64,000 bases of DNA, taken from the NCBI GenBank assembly GCA_035537875.1, contig DATLLJ010000136.1, positions 1 through 64,000 on the forward strand, given 5' to 3'. A program made the translations under genes and the position numbers. Within the stretch, counting starts at the first letter, position 1. Each line of letters begins with the position of its first letter. Under the pieces are notes generated by a model. It saw nothing but the letters and a program-made list of their open reading frames with translations. It did not search any database and was not told the origin of the DNA. The DNA comes from DATLLJ01 sp035537875. GTDB taxonomy: Bacteria; Acidobacteriota; Vicinamibacteria; Vicinamibacterales; CAVVIG01. Below are positions 29,057 to 37,671 of this stretch, piece by piece.

Positions 29057-30078
29057 CCCCCCTGCTCTTCGCTCAGCTCGCCCTGACGCTTTTTGTCTTC
29101 GTCATGTTGCTCAGTTCGGCGGCCGGCATGGTGTACGTCGAGCGGAAGGTCGCTGCGATGCTCCAGCAGCGTCTCGGTCCCTACCTCGTCGGACCCAAAG
29201 GGCTGCTGCAACCGCTCGCCGACGTCGTCAAGCTGATGTTCAAGGAGGAACTCCGGCCGAAGGCGGCGGATGCCTTCCTCTTCGCGCTGGCTCCCATCAT
29301 CTCCGCCACGTGCGCGTTTGCGGCGTTCGCGGTCGTGCCGTTCGGCGCCGAGACGACGCTCTTCGGCCTGCTCGACGAGCCGATGCCGCTGCAGGTGGCC
29401 GACGTGAACGTCGCCATTCTGGTCATCCTCGCCGTCTCCTCGATGAGCGTGTATGGCATCGTTCTCGCCGGATGGAGTTCGAACAGCAAGTACTCGCTGC
29501 TCGGCGGGCTGCGGGCGTCAGCGCAGATGATCAGCTACGAGCTGTCGCTCGGCCTGGCACTGGGGAGCATTCTGCTGGTCGGCAATTCGCTGTCGCTGAC
29601 CGAGATCGTGGAACGTCAGAGCGGCGCCTGGTTCGGCATCATCCCGCGCTGGTTCGTCTTCGTGCAGCCGATTGCGTTCGCCATCTACATGCTGTCGGGG
29701 ATTGCCGAGACCAACCGCGCGCCCTTCGACTTCCCGGAGGCGGAGCAGGAGCTGGTTGCCGGCTATCACACCGAATACAGCAGCATGAGCTTCGCGATGT
29801 TCTTTCTGGCGGAGTACATCAACATGGTGACCGTGGCGGCCGTCGCCACGAACCTGTTTCTCGGCGGCTGGCATGGGCCGTTCCTGCCGGAGTCGCTCGG
29901 GTGGATGTGGTTTCTTCTGAAGGTCAGCGCGATTCTGTTCTTCTACGTGTGGATGCGCTGGACGCTTCCCCGTTATCGGTACGACCAGCTGATGGACTTT
30001 GGCTGGAAGGTGCTGTTGCCGCTCGCCGTCGTGAATCTGCTGGCGACAGCCGCCGGCGTCCTGTATTTCGGAGCGTGA
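29053..30078 (+). CDS. nuoH: NADH-quinone oxidoreductase subunit H
   Basis: About 341 aa from TTG 29053 (TTGA overlap with nuoF). Multi-pass subunit linking the quinone site to the membrane arm: VERKVAAMLQQRLGPYLVGP, the ADVVKLMFKEEL loop, AETNRAPFDFPEAEQELVAGYHTEYSS-type block (seen at residues 219-245), and RYRYDQLMDFGWK. An in-frame ATG lies upstream at 29005 inside nuoF but is unlikely to be used. Confidence 0.95.
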   Translation: MTPLLFAQLALTLFVFVMLLSSAAGMVYVERKVAAMLQQRLGPYLVGPKGLLQPLADVVKLMFKEELRPKAADAFLFALAPIISATCAFAAFAVVPFGAETTLFGLLDEPMPLQVADVNVAILVILAVSSMSVYGIVLAGWSSNSKYSLLGGLRASAQMISYELSLGLALGSILLVGNSLSLTEIVERQSGAWFGIIPRWFVFVQPIAFAIYMLSGIAETNRAPFDFPEAEQELVAGYHTEYSSMSFAMFFLAEYINMVTVAAVATNLFLGGWHGPFLPESLGWMWFLLKVSAILFFYVWMRWTLPRYRYDQLMDFGWKVLLPLAVVNLLATAAGVLYFGA

Positions 30079-30102
30079 GGACCGGCTGAACCGACTGAAC
30101 AC

Positions 30103-30612
30103 ATGCTGCTGTTTTATGCTCTCGCCGCCATCGCTGTCGGGGCATCGTTGCTGGTGATCGCCCAGCGGAACCCCATTTACAGCGTGCTTCTGCTCATCGC
30201 CTCGTTCGGGGCCCTGTCGGGGCTGTACGTGACGCTCGACGCGCCGTTTGTGGCGGTGATCCAGATCGTCGTGTACGCCGGCGCCATCATGGTGCTGTTT
30301 CTCTTCGTCGTCATGCTGCTGAACGCACCACAGGAGCAGACCGAGGCGGACGAACGGCTCCACGTCCTGGTACGCAGCGGGGCGATGCGCTTCGGCGGCT
30401 TTCTCGCCATCGCGCTCCTGACGGAGCTGGTATGGGCGCTGTCGAGGACCCCCGGCGCATCGGTGGGTTTTGGGACCGATGCGACGACCGCGGTGGCGGC
30501 CATCGGCCGCTCGCTGTTCACCGACTACGCCTTCGCGTTCGAGGTGACCTCGGTGCTGATTCTGGTGGCCATGGTGGGCGCCGTCCTGCTCGCCCGTCGC
30601 GAGGGAGCGTAG
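30103..30612 (+). CDS. nuoJ: NADH-quinone oxidoreductase subunit J
   Basis: A 169-aa hydrophobic subunit: NPIYSVLLLIASFGALSGLY, FVAVIQIVVYAGAIMVLFLFVVMLLN, then a polar loop and two further helices. It follows nuoH after 24 bp; nuoI, normally here, is missing. It ends one base before the nuoK start, so the two are coupled. Confidence 0.95.
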   Translation: MLLFYALAAIAVGASLLVIAQRNPIYSVLLLIASFGALSGLYVTLDAPFVAVIQIVVYAGAIMVLFLFVVMLLNAPQEQTEADERLHVLVRSGAMRFGGFLAIALLTELVWALSRTPGASVGFGTDATTAVAAIGRSLFTDYAFAFEVTSVLILVAMVGAVLLARREGA

Positions 30613-30915
30613 ATGCCGACCGTCAACCATTACCTGATGCTTTCGGCCGTCCTCTTCTGCGTCGGCACGGCCGGCGTGTTCGTGCGGCGCAACCTGATCA
30701 CGATCCTCTTGTCGATCGAGATCATGCTGAACGCGGTCAATCTGGCGTTCGTCGCGTTCGGGCGCGCCATGGGGACCGCCGACGGGCAGATCATCGTGTT
30801 CTTCGTGATGACGGTCGCGGCCGCTGAAGCCGCCGTTGGCCTGGCCATCGTCATCGCCCTGTTCCGTCACCGCGAGTCGCTCGACCCCGATACGTTCACG
30901 CAGCTGAGATGGTGA
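30613..30915 (+). CDS. nuoK: NADH-quinone oxidoreductase subunit K
   Basis: A 100-aa three-helix subunit, normal length for NuoK. The conserved membrane glutamates are present in ILLSIEIMLNAVNLAFVAFG and AAAEAAVGLAIVIALF; both are part of the proton path. The ATG follows the nuoJ stop directly. Confidence 0.96.
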   Translation: MPTVNHYLMLSAVLFCVGTAGVFVRRNLITILLSIEIMLNAVNLAFVAFGRAMGTADGQIIVFFVMTVAAAEAAVGLAIVIALFRHRESLDPDTFTQLRW

Positions 30916-30958
30916 TGACGATCGCGCCGACATCGCGACGAGACGCAGGGGCCGGGTC

Positions 30959-32872
30959 ATGCTGCTTCTGATCCCCTTGCTGCCGTTTCTCGGTTTCCTG
31001 CTGAACGCCGGTTTCGGGCGGCGGTTCGGCAAACCGGTGTCTGGCGGAATCGCGTGCGCGGCGATGGGCGGTTCCTTCGCGGCATCGCTCGCGGCGGTGT
31101 GGCGGCTCGTCGCCCTCGAGCCTGAGGCGCGCGTGATCTCGCAGCCGATCTACGCCTGGATCACCTCCGGAGACCTGAACATTCCCTTCGCGCTCCGGCT
31201 CGACCCGTTGGCCGCAGTCATGATTCTCGTCGTCTCCGGCATCGGCTCGCTGATTCACGTCTACTCGACGGCCTACATGCACGAGGAGACCGACGGCGAG
31301 TTCGCGCGCTACTTTTCGTATCTGAACCTGTTCGCCGCCTTCATGCTCGTCCTCGTCCTCGGGTCCACGTTTCTGGTGATGTTCGTGGGATGGGAGGGCG
31401 TCGGGCTCTGCTCGTATCTGCTGATCGGCTTCTGGTTCGGGAAGAAGTCGGCGACCGACGCCGGAAAGAAAGCGTTCATCGTGAACCGCATCGGCGACGT
31501 CGGGTTTCTGCTCGGCATGCTGTTCATCTTCACACGCTTCGGCACGCTCGATTTCCAGGACCTCGCGCGCCTGGCCGGGTCGCTGGCCCCGGAGGCGTCG
31601 TTTGGCACGCTCTCCATCATCACGCTGCTGTTGTTCGTCGGAGCAACCGGCAAGTCGGCGCAGATCCCGCTGTTCGTCTGGCTGCCAGACGCCATGGAGG
31701 GGCCGACTCCCGTCTCGGCGCTGATTCACGCGGCGACGATGGTCACCGCGGGTGTGTACATGATTGGGCGCAATGCGGTGCTGTTCAGCCACGCGCCGCT
31801 GACGCTCGAGATCGTCGCTGGCGTCGGCATCGCGACCGCGTTGATGGCTGGAACCATCGGGCTGGTGCAGAACGACATCAAGCGAGTCCTGGCCTATTCG
31901 ACGGTCTCGCAGCTCGGGTACATGTTCCTGGCCATGGGTGTCGGAGCGTACGCCGCCGGCATCTTCCATCTGTACACGCACGCCTTCTTCAAGGCCTTGC
32001 TCTTTCTTGGATCGGGCGCGGTGATTCACGCGCTCGGCGGCGAACAGGATCTCCGGCGGATGGGCGGGCTTCGACGGGCGCTGCCGATCACATATTGGAC
32101 ATTTCTGATTGGCGCGCTGGCGATCGCCGGGGTCCCCGGGTTCGCGGGGTTCTTCAGCAAAGATCATGTGCTGTACATGACCTACATCAGCGGCCACACG
32201 GTGCTGTGGGCGATCGGGTTGCTGACGGCGCTCCTCACCGCGGTCTACATGTTCCGCGTCGTCTTTCTCGCCTTCCACGGACCGTCGCGGTCGACGGGCG
32301 CGAGCGATCCATCGGGGCATCACGGGCACGACGCGCAGCTGCACGATGCGCCACCGGCGATGGCCGTCGCGCTCATCGTGCTTGCCGTGGGATCCATCGT
32401 CGCCGGGTACTTCGGCACGAGCTTCGAACGCTTTCTCGAGCCGAGCTTCGGCACGCCGGTCGCCGAACTGGAGGCAGAGGCGCATGAAATCGAGCTGAGG
32501 CTGATGGCGGTCTCGACCATCGTCGCCGTGGCGGGCATCGGCCTGGCCGTCTTCCTCTTCCTCAAGCGGCGCGACGTCGCCGATCGTCTGGCGGAGCAGT
32601 ATGGCGGCCCCCGCCGGCTGCTCGAGCACAAGTACTACGTGGACGAGATCTACGATGCTGCCGTCGTCCAACCCATCCGCATCGTGTCCGAGCAGGGCCT
32701 GTGGAAGATCGTCGACGTGAAGGTCATCGACGGCACCGTCAACGGCGTCGCCACTGCCGTGCAGGGAGCTGCCGGTCTGCTCCGGCGTCTTCAGACCGGC
32801 TCGGTGCGCGCCTACGCAGCATCGCTCCTTCTGGGTGTGGTCGTGGTGATGGGGTACTACCTGTGGCGATGA
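30959..32872 (+). CDS. nuoL: NADH-quinone oxidoreductase subunit L
   Basis: A 637-aa antiporter-like subunit at the distal end of complex I. Signatures: HVYSTAYMHEE, FVGWEGVGLCSYLLIGFW, SAQIPLFVWLPDAMEGPTPVSALIHAATMVTAG (residues 222-254), AYSTVSQLGYMFLAMG, HAFFKALLFLGSGAVIHA. A His-rich loop (HHGHDAQLHD) follows helix 13. The lateral helix region at the C-terminus is present. Confidence 0.96.
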   Translation: MLLLIPLLPFLGFLLNAGFGRRFGKPVSGGIACAAMGGSFAASLAAVWRLVALEPEARVISQPIYAWITSGDLNIPFALRLDPLAAVMILVVSGIGSLIHVYSTAYMHEETDGEFARYFSYLNLFAAFMLVLVLGSTFLVMFVGWEGVGLCSYLLIGFWFGKKSATDAGKKAFIVNRIGDVGFLLGMLFIFTRFGTLDFQDLARLAGSLAPEASFGTLSIITLLLFVGATGKSAQIPLFVWLPDAMEGPTPVSALIHAATMVTAGVYMIGRNAVLFSHAPLTLEIVAGVGIATALMAGTIGLVQNDIKRVLAYSTVSQLGYMFLAMGVGAYAAGIFHLYTHAFFKALLFLGSGAVIHALGGEQDLRRMGGLRRALPITYWTFLIGALAIAGVPGFAGFFSKDHVLYMTYISGHTVLWAIGLLTALLTAVYMFRVVFLAFHGPSRSTGASDPSGHHGHDAQLHDAPPAMAVALIVLAVGSIVAGYFGTSFERFLEPSFGTPVAELEAEAHEIELRLMAVSTIVAVAGIGLAVFLFLKRRDVADRLAEQYGGPRRLLEHKYYVDEIYDAAVVQPIRIVSEQGLWKIVDVKVIDGTVNGVATAVQGAAGLLRRLQTGSVRAYAASLLLGVVVVMGYYLWR

Positions 32873-32917
32873 GGCGACCGTGGTGCTCCGAGTGTCCTCT
32901 GTGGTGAGCCACGCGGC

Positions 32918-34450
32918 ATGAACTTTCCAATCCTCACCTCGCTCATCGCTCTGCCGGTCGTCGGCGCTCTGGCGCTGCTGTTCGTCAAGGACGAGCCGCA
33001 GAACGAGAGAGTGATCCGAGCCATCACGCTCGCCGCATCGGTGCTCGTCTTTGTCGAAACGCTGCTGCTCTGGGCGTTGTTCAACCCTGCGTCCGCAGAC
33101 TTCCAGTTCGTCGAACGGTACGGATGGATCCCCTCGTTCGGCATCAGCTATTTCGTCGGCGTCGACGGAATCAGTCTCTTTCTGCTCGTGTTGACCGGCT
33201 TTCTTACGCCGCTTGCCTTCCTCAGCTCGTGGAGGTCGGTGCACCGGCACCTGAGAGCGTTCGCGGTGTTCGTGTTGCTGCTCGAGAGCGCCATGATGGG
33301 CGTGTTCGTGGCGCTCGACCTGTTTCTGTTCTATGTCTTCTGGGACGCGATGCTCGTCCCGATGTACTTCCTCATTGGCATCTGGGGCTACGACCGTCGG
33401 GTGTATGCGGCCGTGAAGTTCATGCTCTACACCATGGGCGGCAGCGTGCTGATGCTGCTGGCCATTTTGGGGTTGGCGTACCTCCACAGCGTGGGCACGG
33501 GCCGCTACACCTTCGATCTCATCGAGTTGTACGCGTTGCAGGTGCCTGCGAACCTTCAGTTCTGGTTCTTTCTGGCGTTCGCGCTGTCCTTCGCGATCAA
33601 GGTGCCGCTGTTCCCGTTTCACACGTGGCTGCCCGATGCGCACGTCGAAGCGCCGACGGCCGGCTCCGTGCTGCTGGCCGGCGTGCTCCTGAAGATGGGC
33701 ACCTACGGGCTCGTGCGGTTTGCGTTTCCGCTGTTCCCGCTCGCCGCCACGTTCTTTGCACCGTACCTGGCGGCGCTCGCCGTCGTGGGCATCGTATACG
33801 GCGCGCTCGTCGCGATGGTGCAGCCGGACATGAAGAAGCTCGTCGCGTACTCGAGCGTCAGCCATCTGGGATTCGTCGTGCTCGGCATCGCGGCGCTGAA
33901 CCTCCAGGGCGTGCAGGGCGCCGTCTACCAGATGATCAGCCATGGCGTCAGCACCGGCGGACTCTTTCTCATCGTCGGCATGCTGTCGGACAGACGACAC
34001 ACACGGCTGATCGCCGAATACGGCGGGCTCAAGAGCGTGGTTCCGCGGCTGGTCGCTGTGTTCTTCATCATCACGCTTTCGTCGATCGGTCTGCCGGGGC
34101 TGAACGGCTTCGTCGGCGAGTTCCTGATCCTGCTCGGAGCGTTCCGGTGGGATCCACGGCTCGCGGCGTTCGCGGCAACCGGCATCGTGTTCTCAGCCGT
34201 GTACATGTTGTGGATGTTTCAGCGGGTCAACTACGGTCCGGTCACCAACGACAAGAACAGCACGCTTGACGATCTCGACCGTCGCGAGTGGATTGTCGTG
34301 GGCTCGATCGTGATCGTGGCAGTCCTGATGGGGGTTCTGCCGAACCTGTTCCTGCGGCCGATCGAACCGTCGGCGGCGCGAGTGGTCGGGCAGGTACGCG
34401 CCGAGGTTCCCAATCGGATTCAGGCCGCTGTGCGCGAGTCCCAGAGATGA
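32918..34450 (+). CDS. nuoM: NADH-quinone oxidoreductase subunit M
   Basis: A 510-aa antiporter-like subunit: VDGISLFLLVLTGFLTPL, FWDAMLVPMYFLIGIWGYDR, KVPLFPFHTWLPDAHVEAPTAGSVLLAGVLLKMG (residues 228-261), VAYSSVSHLGFVVLG, GVSTGGLFLIVGMLSDR. Glu in the FYVFWDAML and TWLPDAHVEA helices and the channel lysines are in place. The ATGA overlap with nuoN shows coupling. Confidence 0.96.
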   Translation: MNFPILTSLIALPVVGALALLFVKDEPQNERVIRAITLAASVLVFVETLLLWALFNPASADFQFVERYGWIPSFGISYFVGVDGISLFLLVLTGFLTPLAFLSSWRSVHRHLRAFAVFVLLLESAMMGVFVALDLFLFYVFWDAMLVPMYFLIGIWGYDRRVYAAVKFMLYTMGGSVLMLLAILGLAYLHSVGTGRYTFDLIELYALQVPANLQFWFFLAFALSFAIKVPLFPFHTWLPDAHVEAPTAGSVLLAGVLLKMGTYGLVRFAFPLFPLAATFFAPYLAALAVVGIVYGALVAMVQPDMKKLVAYSSVSHLGFVVLGIAALNLQGVQGAVYQMISHGVSTGGLFLIVGMLSDRRHTRLIAEYGGLKSVVPRLVAVFFIITLSSIGLPGLNGFVGEFLILLGAFRWDPRLAAFAATGIVFSAVYMLWMFQRVNYGPVTNDKNSTLDDLDRREWIVVGSIVIVAVLMGVLPNLFLRPIEPSAARVVGQVRAEVPNRIQAAVRESQR

Positions 34451-35880
34451 TTGCGCTGAACGCGATCGTTCCCATGCTCTGCGTGACCGCCGCGGCGATT
34501 GCGGCGATGGTGGCCGAGGCATTCCGCGCGCCAGGGGAGCGGATGCCGATCGGACCGCTCGGCGCCATCGGGCTCATCGGCGCTGCTCTCTCGTCGGTGC
34601 TGCTCTGGAACCACAACGCCTCCAGCTACGGCGTCGTGCTGGCCGACAACTTCGGTCTGTTCGTCATCTGGGTGCTGATAGTGGTCGGGCTGCTGTCGCT
34701 GGCGTTTTCGGCACCCACGATCGAACGCCAACGTCTGCCGAGCGGTGAATACTACGCGCTGATGCTCTTTGCGATCGCCGGCATGATGCTGATGGCGACC
34801 GCCTCCGATCTCCTCGTGATGTTTCTCGCGTTGGAGGTGTTGTCCCTGTCGGTGTACGTGCTGACCGGCATCCGTCGCGACTCGGCGGCCGCAACCGAAG
34901 CGGCGTTCAAGTACTTTCTCCTGGGCGCGTTTTCGAGCGCCTTCTTCCTCTACGGCATCGCCTTCGCCTATGGTGTGACCGGCAGCACCCGGCTCGACCG
35001 GATTGGCAGCGTGATGGCGGCTCAGTCGCTCACGCCCACGCCGATGCACCTGCTGGCGCTCGGACTGCTCCTGGTCGGCTTCGCCTTCAAGGTATCGGCG
35101 GTCCCGTTTCACATGTGGACGCCCGACGCGTACGAGGGGGCGCCGCCCGCGGTCACCGGGTTCATGTCCACCGGGGTGAAGGCCGCGGCGTTTGCGGCGT
35201 TCGCCCGCGTCTTTCTGTCGGCGTTCGAGCCGCTCAAAGCCGAATGGGCGCCGATGCTCTGGGCCGTCGCGGCCGCGACCATGATCGTCGGCACGGTGGT
35301 GGGCATCGCACAAACGAGCATCAAGCGGATGCTGGCCTATTCGAGCATCGCCCACGCGGGGTATCTCCTCGTGGCGCTGATCGCGGCGAACGACACCGGC
35401 AAGGGCGCCGTGCTCTTCTACCTGCTGGTCTACGGCGTGACCAACGTCGGGGCGTTTGGCGTGATCGCGCTGCTCGAGGAACCCGAGCGCCCCAACGATC
35501 GCATCAGCGACTACGCGGGGCTGTGGAATACGCGGCCCGGCCTGGCGGCGCTCATGACCATCTTTCTGCTGTCGCTCGGCGGGTTTCCGCCGACGGCGGG
35601 GTTCATCGCGAAGTGGTACGTGTTCAACGCCGCCGTCAGCGCCGGGTACGCGGGGCTGGCCATTCTCGGCGTGCTCACGAGCGTTGTGGCCGTGTTCTTC
35701 TATCTGCGCGTCATCGTGATGATGTACATGACCCCGGGTGACAGGCCCGTGCAGGTTCCGGCCGTGCCCAAAATCGCAGGGCTCGCGCTCGCGGCATCCG
35801 CGTTCATCGTCTTCTACCTTGGCATCCTGCCTACCCAGGTCATGGAATGGGCGGCGGCTTCCATCTCGACGATTTTCTGA
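34447..35880 (+). CDS. nuoN: NADH-quinone oxidoreductase subunit N
   Basis: A 477-aa antiporter-like subunit and last gene of the operon: MFLALEVLSLSVYVLTG, AAFKYFLLGAFSSAFFLYG, FKVSAVPFHMWTPDAYEGAP, RMLAYSSIAHAGYLLVAL, FLLSLGGFPPTAGFIAKWYVF. ATG 34447 overlaps the nuoM stop; a longer open reading exists upstream but is the shadow of nuoM. Confidence 0.96.
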   Translation: MIALNAIVPMLCVTAAAIAAMVAEAFRAPGERMPIGPLGAIGLIGAALSSVLLWNHNASSYGVVLADNFGLFVIWVLIVVGLLSLAFSAPTIERQRLPSGEYYALMLFAIAGMMLMATASDLLVMFLALEVLSLSVYVLTGIRRDSAAATEAAFKYFLLGAFSSAFFLYGIAFAYGVTGSTRLDRIGSVMAAQSLTPTPMHLLALGLLLVGFAFKVSAVPFHMWTPDAYEGAPPAVTGFMSTGVKAAAFAAFARVFLSAFEPLKAEWAPMLWAVAAATMIVGTVVGIAQTSIKRMLAYSSIAHAGYLLVALIAANDTGKGAVLFYLLVYGVTNVGAFGVIALLEEPERPNDRISDYAGLWNTRPGLAALMTIFLLSLGGFPPTAGFIAKWYVFNAAVSAGYAGLAILGVLTSVVAVFFYLRVIVMMYMTPGDRPVQVPAVPKIAGLALAASAFIVFYLGILPTQVMEWAAASISTIF

Positions 35881-35914
35881 GCGTTCGAAACCGAGGCGGG
35901 CGGGCTGCGGCGAT

Positions 35915-36415
35915 TCAGCGTGCTCGCGGTCGCCCGCGGTTCGCGCTGTCGAGGAATTCAACGTGACGAGCGGCGTCCTCGATCTGGTCCTCGCGGAAGA
36001 CAAGGACTCCTTCTTTCGCCAGGCGAGCCGCCGTGAGCCCGTCCCCGCTGATGCGACGACCACTGAAGGTCCCGTCGCAAATCGTTCCACTTCCGCACGA
36101 CGGACTGCCGTCTTTGAGGATCGCCACGCGAATGCCGTGCTCGGCGCAGGCGGCGGCCGCCGCTGCGGCGCCGCGTTCGAAGGCCCCCGTGACGTCGTCG
36201 CCAGCCGCCGTCAGCACACGGCGTCCGTCGAGCGTCGTCCGGATCTCGGCTGCCGGTCGCGGCGTCGTCAGCCCGCCGACGACCTCAGGGCAGAGTGGAA
36301 CGAGACGGCCTTCTCGCTGCCACCGGTTCAGGATGGCGTGATCGATTCGCGCATGGCCGCCGTGATAACGCACCGGCTCGCCGAGAAGGCACGCGCTGAC
36401 CAGCACTCTCTCCAT
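35915..36415 (-). CDS. DUF523-family protein
   Basis: A 166-aa protein with the DUF523 (YbbK-like) pattern: VLVSACLLGEPVRYHGG at the start, LVPLCPEVVGGLTTPRPAAEI, and the Cys block AILKDGSPSCGSGTICDG. Conserved cysteines suggest a metal or cluster role, but no function is proven. The ATG at 36415 directly abuts the CAGRATTG repeat block, so the ribosome-binding site is poor; the same frame stays open through the repeat. Confidence 0.88.
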   Translation of the reverse strand: MERVLVSACLLGEPVRYHGGHARIDHAILNRWQREGRLVPLCPEVVGGLTTPRPAAEIRTTLDGRRVLTAAGDDVTGAFERGAAAAAAACAEHGIRVAILKDGSPSCGSGTICDGTFSGRRISGDGLTAARLAKEGVLVFREDQIEDAARHVEFLDSANRGRPRAR

Positions 36416-36416
36416 C

Positions 36417-36543
36417 GATTGCAGGATTACTCCCTCGATTGCAGGATTACAGAATTGCAGGATTGCAGAAAGGATTGTAAAGAAAACCCTTCCTTCCCTT
36501 CGTGATCCTTCCTGCAATCCTGCAATCCTGCAATTCTGCAATA
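36417..36543. repeat. CAGRATTG octamer array with inverted arm (locus A)
   Basis: Tandem and degenerate copies of the 8-bp word CAG(A/G)ATTG (gattgcaggattac, gattgcaggattacag, aattgcaggattgcag) are followed by an A/T-rich unique spacer and then by CCTGCAAT, CCTGCAAT, TCTGCAAT on the same strand, the reverse complement. It forms the whole divergent interval between DUF523 and the next gene. Confidence 0.8.
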
Positions 36544-36551
36544 CTATTGAG

Positions 36552-36959
36552 GTGGAGACGCCGAAGTACCGTCCGCTCGAGCGGTTCTGGCCGTACGCGG
36601 ATCTTCCCGAGCAGCCAACCGAGGCTGAGCTCGCCGCGCTCGACCCCGATTTGCACGACGCGCTCTTCGGTCCGACGTCCCATCCGTTCTCGATCACGCT
36701 CGTCTTTCCGAAGCTCAGCGTGCCGGAGTTCCCTCGCGCGCTCGAGCTGGCGCGCGGGGCCGCCGAGTTCCGGGAAACCGGCAGTGGCGCCGCTCACCGG
36801 TACCGGGCGCGCTTTCTTCCCTCGGACGCTGATCGCCTGCGACAGGTTTTCGAGATCGTCGGAACCGTGGATGCGACCGATGTGCTGATCGACGATCGTC
36901 CCATTCCGTACGCGCGCCAGCTCTGGCTGCCGCTCGTCTGGTTCTTCATTCAGCGGTAG
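36552..36959 (+). CDS. conserved hypothetical protein
   Basis: A 135-aa soluble protein starting at GTG 36552 (METPKYRPLERFWPYADLPE). It contains LFGPTSHPFSITLVFPKL and ends LWLPLVWFFIQR. No signal peptide or transmembrane helix. The start codon immediately follows GAG and lies just after repeat locus A. The family is not recognised. The 8-bp gap to the next gene suggests an operon. Confidence 0.6.
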   Translation: METPKYRPLERFWPYADLPEQPTEAELAALDPDLHDALFGPTSHPFSITLVFPKLSVPEFPRALELARGAAEFRETGSGAAHRYRARFLPSDADRLRQVFEIVGTVDATDVLIDDRPIPYARQLWLPLVWFFIQR

Positions 36960-36967
36960 GGAGACCA

Positions 36968-37549
36968 GTGCCTGCCACCGAGATGGAACGCGGACTGACT
37001 CAGCTCGAGGCCGAGCTGAAGCGTCTGGAAGCCGAGTACAACATGTACTTTTCCGGGCGGCTCAACCGGCCACCCTGGGAAACGCGCAGCCGGGTCGAAA
37101 CGATCGTCAAACAGTACGACCGGGCGTACATTCAGAACACGGGCGACCGCTTTCGCTTTCACACGCTCCAGTCGCGCTTCGCGGCGTTCATCGATCTCTG
37201 GGATCGCAGCATGCGCGCGCGCGAGGAAGGGCGCGCGGGGCCCCTCCCGCAAAAGCGGTCCGAGTACGACCAGCCGAAGAAGAGTGCCGAAGATCGGGTG
37301 CTCCGCGTCGCGGCCTTCACCGACCCGCTGCGTGAGCTCGACAAGCTCGCCGATCTGTACGAATCGCTGGCCGAAGCCCGGCGCGAGATGGGTGAAGCGC
37401 AGGTCCCGTTCCACAGGTTCGCCGATCTCGTGAAGGTGCAGGTCGAGAAGTTCCGTCAGGGCGGCAGCTCCGAAGTCGCGTTCCGCGTCGCTGTCCAGGA
37501 CGGCAAGGTGTCGTTCACGGCGCGTGCGATGAAGAACGAGAACGAGTAG
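36968..37549 (+). CDS. protein with MXAN_5187-like C-terminal region
   Basis: A 193-aa protein. The N-terminal half is coiled coil (QLEAELKRLEAEYNMYFSGR), followed by NRPPWETRSRVETIVKQYDR. The C-terminal end (LYESLAEARREMGEAQ, FADLVKVQVEKFRQ, VAFRVAVQDGKVSF) resembles the C-terminal domain of the myxobacterial MXAN_5187-type proteins, as I remember it. Role unknown; members are found in Myxococcota, Acidobacteriota and relatives. GTG start with AGGGAG upstream. Confidence 0.6.
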   Translation: MPATEMERGLTQLEAELKRLEAEYNMYFSGRLNRPPWETRSRVETIVKQYDRAYIQNTGDRFRFHTLQSRFAAFIDLWDRSMRAREEGRAGPLPQKRSEYDQPKKSAEDRVLRVAAFTDPLRELDKLADLYESLAEARREMGEAQVPFHRFADLVKVQVEKFRQGGSSEVAFRVAVQDGKVSFTARAMKNENE

Positions 37550-37634
37550 CCGGCGGCGGGAGCTGAGAATCAGGCTGAAGAAAGTGGACGTGAAAGAGGG
37601 AGGCGGGCAGTCGAGGGACTTGATGCTATGTCCA

Positions 37635-37660
37635 GGGCAGAGGGCTGAAGCCCTCTGCCC
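37635..37660. terminator. 12-bp perfect inverted repeat after the cold-shock gene
   Basis: GGGCAGAGGGCT and its exact reverse complement AGCCCTCTGCCC are separated by GA. It lies 11 bp past the csp stop on that strand. There is no T-run on either side, so it may be a terminator without U-tract, a transcript-end stabiliser, or a dispersed palindromic repeat. Confidence 0.5.
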
Positions 37661-37671
37661 CGATACGCAGT

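Noticed and set aside
29040..30110. nuoG or nuoI hidden by frameshift
   Set aside because: There are no spare bases: nuoF and nuoH overlap and only 24 bp separate nuoH and nuoJ.
30896..34000. 1034-codon minus-strand ORF opposite nuoL/nuoM
   Set aside because: Composition (His, Arg, Asp, Gln-rich, no family blocks) is that of an antisense shadow in high-GC DNA; the plus strand encodes complete NuoL and NuoM.
34420..36090. 556-codon minus-strand ORF over nuoN
   Set aside because: Charged low-complexity antisense translation; NuoN is certain on the plus strand.
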